Counted from the first letter of the stretch, positions 1 to 6,799 are shown. The stretch: 7,080 nt of DNA from Bacilli bacterium (GCA_028698535.1 JAQVDA010000036.1:1-7080), one strand, 5' to 3'. Program-made: numbers and translations. The notes: a model not told the origin generated them from the sequence alone.

Positions 1-332
1 GATAAAGCTAATTTCATTAAGTTATAACCAGACCCAACGGTAATAACATTATCATTAATTAGTAAATGATTAAAATAATCTAATTTAATAATAATCCCTT
101 CATAATCACAATCACTAAAAATTAAATTAGAGCCACCACCAACTACCTTATATGAAAGATTAAATTGTTTTATTAAATTTAATAATTTAATTAATTTTTC
201 TTCATTAAAAGGAAAAACCATTAAGGAAACTTTACCACCAACTTTGTAAGTAGTAAAGTCTCGCATATAAACATTTCTTAATATTTTCCCTATTTTATTA
301 ATTTTAATCTCATTTATAATTTTTTCCATCAT
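1..332 (-). CDS. murB: MurB, UDP-N-acetylenolpyruvoylglucosamine reductase (N-terminal part, cut by window edge)
   Basis: MurB is the cytoplasmic FAD enzyme that uses NADPH to reduce UDP-GlcNAc-enolpyruvate to UDP-MurNAc, the second committed step of peptidoglycan precursor synthesis. Only about 109 N-terminal residues are visible; the gene runs off base 1. Numbering from the second ATG, three stretches match the MurB FAD-binding domain: TTYKVGG at residues 26-32 (family TTxxxGG), VVGGGSNLIFSD at 62-73 (family GxGSNLLxxD), and VGSGYNLMKLA at 98-108. The catalytic Ser and Glu of the C-terminal half lie outside the window. Two ATG codons are adjacent (332 and 329). An AGGTGA site at 339-334 fits the ATG at 329 slightly better, because it leaves only one base before 332. 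The gene follows murG with a 1-4 nt gap, and its ribosome site overlaps the murG stop codon, so the two are probably co-transcribed and translationally coupled. murG-murB is also the Bacillus order. Confidence 0.93.
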   Translation of the reverse strand, partial: MMEKIINEIKINKIGKILRNVYMRDFTTYKVGGKVSLMVFPFNEEKLIKLLNLIKQFNLSYKVVGGGSNLIFSDCDYEGIIIKLDYFNHLLINDNVITVGSGYNLMKLAL

Positions 333-333
333 G

Positions 334-339
334 TCACCT
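334..339 (-). promoter_or_regulatory. murB ribosome binding site overlapping murG stop
   Basis: On the minus strand AGGTGA occupies 339-334, and its last three bases are the TGA stop of murG. One base separates it from the ATG at 332 and four bases from the ATG at 329. Pairing with the 16S 3' tail favours 329, but either start is possible. Confidence 0.7.
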
Positions 340-1416
340 ATTAATAATATCCTTTATTACATTATAGATTTTCATTGCGCTATTTGGAATACCTAATTGT
401 TTGGTTTTCTTTTTCATTAATTGATAAAGTTGTTGATTAGCGAAAACGCCATCAATAGTTCTTATTAAAATATCCCCCTTTAAATCCTTCTCTTCAATAA
501 TAATCGCCCCCCCATTATTTTTTAATTCCAGCGCATTCTTTAACTGATGATTATTAGTCACATATGGACTAGGAATTAAGATGCTAGGCACACCAATGGT
601 AGTTATTTCACTAATGGTACTAGCACCCGCTCTTGATATAATTAAATCAACTAAGGGCAATAATCTAGGTAACTCATTGATAAAGTCAACTACCTTTACA
701 TTACTAGGAAAAGAATACTTCTTAACTATTTTTGCATAATATCTTTGCCCCGTAATATATAACACCTCATAATCTTTATGCTTAAATAATGGCAACATCT
801 TAGCCAATATATTATTTAAAAGTTCGGCCCCTTGTGACCCAGAAACAATTAAAACTAACTTTTTATACTTAGTTAAACCAAATTTCGTTTTATCAAGGAG
901 TTTCTTTCGATAAGCTAGATCACTACTTGGATTACCAGTTAAAATAGTTTTATCTTGGGGAAAATAATGCCGAGAAGAAGCAAAAGAGATACCAATTTTA
1001 TCGGCATAACGACTTAAAAACCGATTAGCTAATCCAGGAACACTATTTTGTTCATGAATAAAAGTTTTATACCCTAACTTCCTCGCTGCATAAACAACTG
1101 GGGTTGTCACATAACCACCAACCCCAATTACAATATCGGGGTTGAAATCCTTAATCACTCTTTTTGATTGACCAATAGCTTTTAAAAAACTAAAGATACT
1201 TTTGATATTAGTAAATGATATTTTACGCTTTAAACCATACACTTTTAAAGCAATATAATTAATATCAAACTCCGGAATAATATCTTTTTCCATACGATTA
1301 TGCGTACCAATATATAATATCTGACTATGCGGTTCTTGTTCCTTTATTTTATTAATAATCGCCACAGCCGGATAAATATGCCCCCCAGTACCACCCGCAC
1401 TTATAATTACCCGCAC
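334..1416 (-). CDS. murG: MurG, UDP-GlcNAc:lipid I GlcNAc transferase
   Basis: MurG is a peripheral membrane GT-B glycosyltransferase. It transfers GlcNAc from UDP-GlcNAc to lipid I, making lipid II on the inner face of the membrane. The 360-residue length is normal. Family motifs appear in order: the glycine loop GGTGGH at residues 8-13, GVGGY at 98-102, HEQN at 121-124, TGNP at 160-163, GSQGA at 193-197, SRAGAST at 261-267 with Glu270 (the UDP-GlcNAc site), and NHQ at 289-291. The GTG start at 1416 places the glycine loop at the usual distance from the N-terminus and is preceded by AGGATGTGATAAG. One oddity is that the basic residue commonly found just after TGNP is replaced by SS. A probable promoter and an upstream terminator-like hairpin suggest that murG begins a transcription unit with murB. 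Confidence 0.96.
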   Translation of the reverse strand: MRVIISAGGTGGHIYPAVAIINKIKEQEPHSQILYIGTHNRMEKDIIPEFDINYIALKVYGLKRKISFTNIKSIFSFLKAIGQSKRVIKDFNPDIVIGVGGYVTTPVVYAARKLGYKTFIHEQNSVPGLANRFLSRYADKIGISFASSRHYFPQDKTILTGNPSSDLAYRKKLLDKTKFGLTKYKKLVLIVSGSQGAELLNNILAKMLPLFKHKDYEVLYITGQRYYAKIVKKYSFPSNVKVVDFINELPRLLPLVDLIISRAGASTISEITTIGVPSILIPSPYVTNNHQLKNALELKNNGGAIIIEEKDLKGDILIRTIDGVFANQQLYQLMKKKTKQLGIPNSAMKIYNVIKDIINR

Positions 1417-1420
1417 CTTA

Positions 1421-1429
1421 TCACATCCT
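1421..1429 (-). promoter_or_regulatory. murG ribosome binding site
   Basis: The minus strand reads AGGATGTGATAAG before the GTG start at 1416. AGGA lies at 1429-1426 and GTGA at 1424-1421. This is a less regular site than the AGGTGA of the neighbouring wall genes. The 11 bases GTGATAAGGTG around the start are identical to those around the mraY start. Confidence 0.5.
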
Positions 1430-1435
1430 AAAATA

Positions 1436-1465
1436 ATTATAACATAGATACAATCTAGAAGTTAA
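1436..1465 (-). promoter_or_regulatory. Probable extended -10 promoter for murG-murB
   Basis: On the minus strand TATAAT (1441-1436) is preceded by TGT (1444-1442), giving an extended -10 element. The hexamer TTAACT (1465-1460), 18 bp upstream, matches 4 of 6 bases of the -35 consensus. Transcription would begin near 1429, leaving a very short leader of about 13 nt that starts at the Shine-Dalgarno site. The perfect -10 and its place just downstream of a terminator-like hairpin support the call, but the region is AT-rich and chance matches are common. Confidence 0.42.
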
Positions 1466-1484
1466 CTAAATCCATCACCGTTAT

Positions 1485-1518
1485 ATATCTAATTATAATT
1501 TATGAGTTAATCAGATAT
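1485..1518 (-). repeat. Inverted repeat (11-bp arms) upstream of murG promoter
   Basis: On the minus strand the arm ATATCTGATTA (1518-1508) and the arm TAATTAGATAT (1495-1485) are inverted copies around a 12-nt centre. One position is imperfect in DNA, but it forms a G-U pair in minus-strand RNA. No T-run follows, so it is not a good terminator. It lies between the ftsW terminator candidate and the murG -35. It could be a regulator-binding dyad, an RNA structure in read-through transcripts, or chance in AT-rich DNA. Confidence 0.4.
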
Positions 1519-1524
1519 TAAATG

Positions 1525-1558
1525 AAAAATACAAAAACAATACTGGATGTATTGTTTT
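1525..1558 (-). terminator. Intrinsic terminator candidate after ftsW
   Basis: A perfect 10-bp inverted repeat is present: on the minus strand AAAACAATAC (1558-1549), a 5-nt loop (1548-1544), then GTATTGTTTT (1543-1534). A T-rich tail to 1525 follows, TGTATTTTT. The hairpin starts about 47 nt past the ftsW stop. The stem has only three G/C pairs, so termination may be partial. Being symmetric, it also ends in TTTT on the plus strand, but no plus-strand gene lies nearby. Confidence 0.6.
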
Positions 1559-1604
1559 AAATGATAATAATTAAAATATAAAAATATTATAAACCATTAT
1601 GCGT

Positions 1605-2690
1605 CTAATACCTACTCACATTCAAAATAATACCAATCCCTATTAAGCTAATTAATAAACTAGAGCCACCATAACTAAGTAATGGTAAAGTGATACCCGT
1701 AACGGGGACTAAACCAACAACCACCATTAAATTAAGAATAGTTTGAAAAATGATTTGAAAAATTATCCCAAAAACTAAATACTTGGCAAATCGATTATTA
1801 GTTCTTAACGCAATATTAATACTTCTAATTAAAATGGTTAAAAAGAAAAAGCTGACAATTAGAATGCCCATAAAACCAAATTCCTCACTGATAATAGAAA
1901 AAATAAAATCAGTTTGCGGTTCTGGTAAGTAAAAATGTTTTTGAATGGAATGACCAAAACCAAAACCAAGTAATCCGCCTGGACCAATCGCAAATAATGA
2001 TTGGATAATCTGAAAACCACTCCCTAGGGGATCACGCCATGGATCTAAAAATGATATGATGCGTAACAAACGATATGGAGCTCCCATTATAAGACCGATA
2101 ACGGCTAGTACTCCTAATATGCCAATATGAATAAAGAATTTAAAATTAACCCCAGCAACAAAGAAAAGTGCCACAATTGATAAGACTATTACCATGCCGG
2201 TACCAAAATCTGGTTGTAGCATAATTAATAAAAAAATTAATAAGGTTATTAAGAAAATGGGCCAGATTCCTTTGGCGACTCGCCCTAAAATATAATCATT
2301 TTTAGCGAGATATTTAGCCGTGAAAATAACCAAACCTAATTTCGCAAACTCACTGGGTTGAATACCAAAAGAACCAATCCCAAACCAACTTCGGGCCCCA
2401 TTTCGAACCGTACCAATGCCTGGTATTAAAACTAAAAGTAAAAGTAAAAAACAAATAGCTAAAATAAGGTTGGCTTTATAATAGTAATTAAGATAGGGTA
2501 TTTTAGATATAATAATCATTATTATAATACCAACTAATAAGAATAAGCTTTGGGCTTTAACATATTTTAAAGCATCATTATATTTATATATTGCCCAAAT
2601 ATTTGATGATGAATAGATCATTATGATACCAAATATAACTAAGATAATTACGGCGATAAATAAGTAAACATCAAATGTTTTTGTTTTCAT
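1605..2690 (-). CDS. ftsW: FtsW/SpoVE-type SEDS peptidoglycan glycosyltransferase
   Basis: This SEDS-family integral membrane glycosyltransferase polymerises lipid II into glycan strands together with a class B PBP at the division or spore septum. The 361 residues include about ten hydrophobic segments, matching the length of SpoVE. SEDS signatures are GARSWFGIGSFGIQPSEFAK at residues 98-117, LDPWRDPLGSGFQ at 215-227, PEPQTDFIF at 256-264 and GLVPVTGITLPLLSYGGSS at 326-344. Asp261 of the TDF motif corresponds to the essential SEDS aspartate in the large extracellular loop. The ATG at 2690 follows AGGTGATTAA and lies only 18 bp after mraY. Its position between mraY and murG is that of spoVE in Bacillus, without murD in between. 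The partner is probably the SpoVD-like PBP of the same operon. Whether it serves division (FtsW) or sporulation (SpoVE) cannot be told from sequence; RodA is less likely given the context. Confidence 0.93.
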   Translation of the reverse strand: MKTKTFDVYLFIAVIILVIFGIIMIYSSSNIWAIYKYNDALKYVKAQSLFLLVGIIIMIIISKIPYLNYYYKANLILAICFLLLLLVLIPGIGTVRNGARSWFGIGSFGIQPSEFAKLGLVIFTAKYLAKNDYILGRVAKGIWPIFLITLLIFLLIMLQPDFGTGMVIVLSIVALFFVAGVNFKFFIHIGILGVLAVIGLIMGAPYRLLRIISFLDPWRDPLGSGFQIIQSLFAIGPGGLLGFGFGHSIQKHFYLPEPQTDFIFSIISEEFGFMGILIVSFFFLTILIRSINIALRTNNRFAKYLVFGIIFQIIFQTILNLMVVVGLVPVTGITLPLLSYGGSSLLISLIGIGIILNVSRY

Positions 2691-2694
2691 TTAA

Positions 2695-2700
2695 TCACCT
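2695..2700 (-). promoter_or_regulatory. ftsW ribosome binding site
   Basis: The minus strand reads AAAAGGTGATTAA and then ATG at 2690. AGGTGA at 2700-2695 has good spacing and fixes the start. It lies in the 18-bp gap after the mraY stop. Confidence 0.7.
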
Positions 2701-2708
2701 TTTGTTTT

Positions 2709-3701
2709 TTATATCCACACTCCAAACGTTATTGATATCATGGCTAGGAGCAAGCCAACGACCCAAAACAATTTAACAATATCGCCTTCTGTCCAACCTA
2801 ATTCTTCAAAATGATGGTGTAGTGGACTCATAAGGAAAACTTTCTTCCTTCTTAATTTTATTGAAGTATATTGAATAATAACACTCATAATTTCAATAAT
2901 AAATACGCCCCCGACAATTAAGATTGTTATTTCATAGTGCGCTAAAATAGCAATTGCCGCCATAGTCGCTCCGAGTGCTAAAGCACCCATATCCCCCATA
3001 AAAACACGGGCTGGATTGGTATTAAATAATAAAAACCCCATTAATGAACCACATAAAACAAAGCAAAAAATAGCGATATCCTCGTGTCCCATCAACCACC
3101 CAGCACCCCATGATATTAATCCCAAAGCCATAAAACCTAAAACGGAAAGGCCGGCTGCTAGACCATCCAAACCATCGGTAATATTAACCGCGTTTGACAT
3201 ACCTACTAACATTAATAAAATAAAGACCCCATACAACCATTTTAAATCAATTTTTATACCAAGTGTATGAACCCATAAAAGTGGTTCCGCCCCACTTCTC
3301 ATAAAAATGTAGTAAAAAAGTAAGGCAATAATGAATTGACCAAATAACTTCTGTAGCGTAGTTAAGCCTTCATTATCTTCTTTTTTAATACTTAAATAAT
3401 CATCTAAGAAGCCTAAGAAAGCATAACCAATAAAAACCATTAAGACAATAAATAAATTATCAGTCAACGCTACCTTATCAAAAATGAGAAAAGTAACCAT
3501 GGTAATTAAAGTGGCGCCCACAAAAATAAGACCACCCATCGTTGGCGTGCCCGCTTTTTTATGATGAGTATCACCAACATAAATACTAATCCGTTGATTT
3601 AATTTTAATTTTTTCAAAAAGGGAATGATGATTAGCCCTAACACTACGGCTATAATGAAACCAATCATCATCGCAAAAACTGACTTTGCTAATATTAACA
3701 C
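2709..3701 (-). CDS. mraY: MraY, phospho-MurNAc-pentapeptide transferase
   Basis: MraY is the polytopic membrane enzyme that transfers phospho-MurNAc-pentapeptide from UDP to undecaprenyl phosphate, giving lipid I, the substrate of MurG. The 330 residues contain about ten hydrophobic segments. Family motifs in order are HHKKAGTPTMGG at 46-57, FLDDY with the catalytic Asp100/Asp101 at 98-102, NAVNITDGLDGLA at 170-182, NPARVFMGDMGALALG at 229-244 with Asp237, and HHHFE at 295-299. The GTG start at 3701 is supported by GAGGTGA seven bases upstream in aligned spacing. An oddity is that the widespread MGDxGS motif reads MGDMGA here, with Ala in place of Ser. In Bacillus, murE lies before and murD after mraY; neither is present here. 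Confidence 0.96.
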   Translation of the reverse strand: MLILAKSVFAMMIGFIIAVVLGLIIIPFLKKLKLNQRISIYVGDTHHKKAGTPTMGGLIFVGATLITMVTFLIFDKVALTDNLFIVLMVFIGYAFLGFLDDYLSIKKEDNEGLTTLQKLFGQFIIALLFYYIFMRSGAEPLLWVHTLGIKIDLKWLYGVFILLMLVGMSNAVNITDGLDGLAAGLSVLGFMALGLISWGAGWLMGHEDIAIFCFVLCGSLMGFLLFNTNPARVFMGDMGALALGATMAAIAILAHYEITILIVGGVFIIEIMSVIIQYTSIKLRRKKVFLMSPLHHHFEELGWTEGDIVKLFWVVGLLLAMISITFGVWI

Positions 3702-3705
3702 CTTA

Positions 3706-3712
3706 TCACCTC
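3706..3712 (-). promoter_or_regulatory. mraY ribosome binding site (supports GTG start)
   Basis: On the minus strand GAGGTGA (3712-3706) is followed by TAAG and the GTG start at 3701. The strong site supports the GTG over the in-frame ATG codons at residues 11 and 12, which would remove the start of the first membrane segment. Confidence 0.7.
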
Positions 3713-3733
3713 AAAATATTATCTCTGGGTCAA

Positions 3734-3762
3734 ATTATACTACAAACTAATCTTTTTTTACA
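3734..3762 (-). promoter_or_regulatory. Weak promoter candidate upstream of mraY
   Basis: In the 105-bp gap between the PBP gene and mraY, the minus strand carries a perfect TATAAT (3739-3734). Seventeen bp upstream is TGTAAA (3762-3757), only a 3/6 match to the -35 consensus. It could start an mraY-ftsW transcript, but the AT-rich context makes this tentative. I see no convincing terminator in the gap. Confidence 0.25.
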
Positions 3763-3806
3763 TTATTCTCTTAATTATTTACTAAGGCTTGACGCCAATA
3801 TAATGA

Positions 3807-5717
3807 TTAATTACCTAATAATAGTCTTATCTTGCCACCGGATATTAATCTTTCCTTGGCTTTTGGTGATTGATCAATAATAATATTACCAGAACCCGCA
3901 TATTCTACTTGAAAATGGCTTAACAAGGGACGGACCTCTTTTATTTCCATCCCAATAACATAAGGAACCTCATAATATTTTCTTTCAAATGACTGATACT
4001 GTTTACCAAGACCAGTATCATCCTTTTTCACCTCTAAAGCGCGAAGAATATCAATCATAATCTTTTTAGCATGTGGCGTTACCGTCATACTAGCTAATTG
4101 AATAGTCTTTTTAGGATTATCAATCGCCAAAAACAAAACCGCTTGGGGCTTATCAGCGGGGATGGTGGCCACAAACGACATAATATAATTACCTTCTAGA
4201 TAACGACCATCTTTTACCTTTTGGGCAGTCCCCGTTTTACCGCCTACCCGGTACTCTTCAACATAAGCAGTGCGACCAGTCCCATTACTAACCACACACT
4301 CTAACGCATATTTTACTAAATCACTAGTTTCTTGACTAATAATATTTTTTCTAATTATCTTTTTACTGTTTTCCTGAATAATACTATTAGTTTCTGGTTC
4401 TAAGAAGCGTTTAACAATATAGGGCTGATACAATGTCCCCCCATTAACAATCGCACTAACTGAGTTTAATTGTTGAATTGGAGTAACCGATACCCCTTGC
4501 CCAAAAGCGGAAGTAGCTAGTTCGACTGGTCCCACCTGATCTAAACTAAAAATAATACCAGTTCCTTCACCGTTTAAATCAATACCTGTTTTTTGACCAA
4601 AACCTAACAAATCAAAATATTTAAACAATAATTCTTTTCCTAACCGCTGACCTAATTCTACAAAACCAGGGTTACAAGAATTTTCTAATACCTGCAGAAA
4701 AGTTTGAGTGCCATGGCCGCCATGTTTCCAACATCTAATGCGGGCATTTTCAACCAACCTTGAACCAGAATCATGGAAAGTATCCTTAAAAATATCCACT
4801 TTTTTCTCTTCAATCGCCGCCGCAAAAGTAACTATCTTAAAAGTTGAACCTGGTTCAAAGGTAGCCCAAATAGGTAGATTGCGATTAATTACTTCCGTCG
4901 CATACTTTTGATAATTATTGGCTGAAAAGGTTGGTCGTGAACCCATCCCTAATATTTCACCATTATTCGGATCCATCACAATAGCCATCGCCTGATCAGC
5001 ATTAAAATGAACCATGATATTATCTAATTCTCTTTCAATAGCCTCCTGAATGCGATAATCAATCGTTAGCATAATATTAATACCATCTTGTGGTTGTTCA
5101 TACAACTCACTTAAATTTAAGCGATTACCAAAAGCATCCGCATAATATTTAATCGCTCCTTGTTCCCCACTTAAATAATAATCATACTGTAATTCAATAC
5201 CACTTAAACCCTGATTATCAATCCCTACATAACCCAAAACATGAGCTAATCGCTCATCAAAGGGATAGTACCGCTTTGCTTCTTTTACTAAATAAACCCC
5301 TTTTAAATTCAGACTACTAATTTGATCAGCTATTTTGTAATCCAGCCTTCGACCTTCTGGGTGCACTCTTTCCATCGCCACCCTTTTATTAATGTGTTTT
5401 AAAATTTCCGTCTTAGAAACACCTAATATTGGGGCTAGTTTAGAGGCCACTAATTCCTTATCGGTAATCTGACTAGGGATTAAAATTAAACTAGTCGTCG
5501 TTAAATTAGTCGCTAAAACAACCCCGTTGCGGTCATAAATAATACCCCGATTAGCTTGAATTGGTAAATTTCTATTCCATAATTGATTAGCTAACTTATT
5601 TAATTGTTCATATTCTACTACCTGAATATAGCCAACTCTTAAAATAATAACGATAAATAAAGAAAATAAAACGACATTTACTAACCTAATTCTTTTATCT
5701 ACTTTTCTTTGAAACAT
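3807..5717 (-). CDS. Class B penicillin-binding protein, SpoVD/FtsI type, with one PASTA domain
   Basis: This membrane-anchored DD-transpeptidase cross-links peptidoglycan at the septum and is the likely partner of the FtsW/SpoVE protein downstream. I take the ATG at 5717 as start (636 aa); an in-frame GTG at 5726 lies inside the AGGTGG ribosome site. There is one N-terminal membrane anchor (about residues 12-32) and a PBP dimerisation domain beginning at RGIIYDRNGVVLATN (57-71). The transpeptidase domain carries STFK (291-294), SCN (347-349) and KTGT (494-497), so all three active-site motifs are intact. A single PASTA domain lies at about 582-636. Length, single PASTA and position before mraY match SpoVD better than the two-PASTA division PBPs. 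Two cysteines, 329 and 348, are 19 residues apart like the redox pair of Bacillus SpoVD. Whether it serves division or spore cortex is open, so no symbol is given. Confidence 0.93.
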   Translation of the reverse strand: MFQRKVDKRIRLVNVVLFSLFIVIILRVGYIQVVEYEQLNKLANQLWNRNLPIQANRGIIYDRNGVVLATNLTTTSLILIPSQITDKELVASKLAPILGVSKTEILKHINKRVAMERVHPEGRRLDYKIADQISSLNLKGVYLVKEAKRYYPFDERLAHVLGYVGIDNQGLSGIELQYDYYLSGEQGAIKYYADAFGNRLNLSELYEQPQDGINIMLTIDYRIQEAIERELDNIMVHFNADQAMAIVMDPNNGEILGMGSRPTFSANNYQKYATEVINRNLPIWATFEPGSTFKIVTFAAAIEEKKVDIFKDTFHDSGSRLVENARIRCWKHGGHGTQTFLQVLENSCNPGFVELGQRLGKELLFKYFDLLGFGQKTGIDLNGEGTGIIFSLDQVGPVELATSAFGQGVSVTPIQQLNSVSAIVNGGTLYQPYIVKRFLEPETNSIIQENSKKIIRKNIISQETSDLVKYALECVVSNGTGRTAYVEEYRVGGKTGTAQKVKDGRYLEGNYIMSFVATIPADKPQAVLFLAIDNPKKTIQLASMTVTPHAKKIMIDILRALEVKKDDTGLGKQYQSFERKYYEVPYVIGMEIKEVRPLLSHFQVEYAGSGNIIIDQSPKAKERLISGGKIRLLLGN

Positions 5718-5722
5718 AATAA

Positions 5723-5728
5723 CCACCT
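5723..5728 (-). promoter_or_regulatory. PBP ribosome binding site (decides the start)
   Basis: On the minus strand AGGTGG (5728-5723) is followed by TTATT and ATG at 5717. The only longer in-frame start, GTG at 5726, is embedded in this site, so the ATG at 5717 is the better start. Confidence 0.75.
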
Positions 5729-5770
5729 AAAAAATAATATGACTTTAAAAAATAAAAAAGACATTTTAGT

Positions 5771-6799
5771 CTAAATCATCGTTATAAAACTAATCTGCCT
5801 AATCATTTGTTTCTTTAAATTAAAACTATCCGCATGTTTAATATGTCCCAACCAGGAATTAAAAGCTAAAATAAATTTTTTCTTATCTAATTTATGACTA
5901 ATATATAATTTATTCCATCTTTTAATTTGTTTTCTTATTTTCTTCTTACATCTATTTCTAACTAAACGGTGCGTACTCCAAATACGATAACCGCAAAAAT
6001 CAACACCCATTCTATTTGGATAATATCTACTTTTGGCATTCAAACTAAGCTTTAAATTAAAATTTAAAAAGTTATTAATCTTCTCTTTAATTACTTTAGC
6101 TTTTTCTTTATTATCAACTAAAATAACAAAATCATCCATATACCTTACATAATATTTTATTTTTAAGATATGCTTTACATATTGATCTAACTCATTTAAA
6201 TAAATATTAGCAAAAAACTGTGAAGTATAATTACCAATCGGAATACCTATTTTTTCATCATTAGATATTAATAATTTAGTAAAGGCTAATAATTTTTTAT
6301 CTTTAATATACTTACGCATAATATTAAATAAAATTTTCTGATCAATCGTATAAAAGAACTTCTTAACATCCATTTTTAATATATAATAATTAGTCCCATA
6401 ATTTCGCTTCATTATCCGTATATATCGTTGTAATGCATCAACGGCTTTGTGCGTCCCACGATTATCAAGACAAGCAAAAGTATTGGTAATAAGCCTCGGG
6501 ATAAAATAGGGCTTAATAAACTCATGGACATACCATTGATGAACAACCCTATCAACATATGGTAAAGCTTTTATAACTCTTTCCTTTGGTTCATAAACAG
6601 TAAAAGAACGATACTGACCGATCTGATATTGACCTAATCTAATTTTTTCAATAATATTTATCAAATTACACTCTAAATTAAGCTCAAAATTAAACACTTC
6701 TAGACGCCCCATTTTACCCCTCTTAGCTCTTTCATGAGCCTCTAACATTTTTAAAAAAGTTAAATTTTTATCAAAACATCTCTTTATCGTACGAGACAT
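5771..6799 (-). CDS. Reverse transcriptase of the DGR type
   Basis: This RNA-directed DNA polymerase has 342 residues, the usual length for a DGR reverse transcriptase. Motifs in order are YEPKERVIKALPYVDRVVHQ at 69-88 (fingers), FACLDNRGTHKAVDAL at 108-123, LKMDVKKFF at 141-149 with catalytic Asp144, IGNYTSQ at 188-194, YVRYMDD at 217-223 with the catalytic Asp pair, GVDFCGYRIW at 265-274, and a thumb region with SWLGHIKHADSFNL at 315-328. The IGxxxSQ motif is the DGR hallmark, where group II intron enzymes have QGxxxSP. There is no maturase X or endonuclease domain. The ATG at 6799 lies within the end of the avd-like gene (16-bp overlap) and has no good Shine-Dalgarno site at normal spacing, suggesting translational coupling. 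In DGRs the enzyme copies a template RNA with adenine mutagenesis to diversify a target gene. No template or target is visible here, so that role is inference. Confidence 0.9.
   Translation of the reverse strand: MSRTIKRCFDKNLTFLKMLEAHERAKRGKMGRLEVFNFELNLECNLINIIEKIRLGQYQIGQYRSFTVYEPKERVIKALPYVDRVVHQWYVHEFIKPYFIPRLITNTFACLDNRGTHKAVDALQRYIRIMKRNYGTNYYILKMDVKKFFYTIDQKILFNIMRKYIKDKKLLAFTKLLISNDEKIGIPIGNYTSQFFANIYLNELDQYVKHILKIKYYVRYMDDFVILVDNKEKAKVIKEKINNFLNFNLKLSLNAKSRYYPNRMGVDFCGYRIWSTHRLVRNRCKKKIRKQIKRWNKLYISHKLDKKKFILAFNSWLGHIKHADSFNLKKQMIRQISFITMI

Noticed and set aside
3016..3270. Plus-strand open frame opposite mraY (84 codons)
   Set aside because: It lies wholly antisense to a clear mraY coding region, has no family resemblance, and its composition is that of a reversed membrane-protein gene.
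3686..3880. Plus-strand open frame spanning the PBP-mraY gap (64 codons)
   Set aside because: It overlaps both neighbouring genes antisense, with no recognisable protein pattern.
3807..3980. 3' end of the PBP gene as a DGR variable repeat
   Set aside because: It encodes an ordinary PASTA domain, not a C-type-lectin or Ig-fold target, and no matching template copy is visible in the window.
4708..4911. Plus-strand open frame inside the PBP gene (67 codons)
   Set aside because: It is antisense to the conserved transpeptidase core; a shadow of the real gene.
5715..5726. GTG at 5726 as the PBP start
   Set aside because: It sits inside the AGGTGG ribosome site that is well spaced for the ATG at 5717.
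5735..5771. Hairpin/terminator between the RT and PBP genes
   Set aside because: The pairing (GACT/AGTC and CTTT/AAAG around A/T runs) is short and interrupted, and alternatives are equally weak. I do not call a terminator.
5771..6799. Group II intron maturase or retron RT
   Set aside because: The motif is IGxxxSQ rather than the QGxxxSP of group II introns, there is no maturase X or endonuclease region, no intron RNA domain is visible after the gene, and no retron msr/msd or VTG-type motif is seen.
5771..6799. Low GC of the RT gene as proof of recent transfer
   Set aside because: Sampled lines of the RT are low (9 of 60 G/C at 5881-5940, 11 of 60 at 6121-6180), but 6481-6540 has 21 of 60 and native murB is also low (11 of 60 at 61-120). 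Composition alone does not decide.
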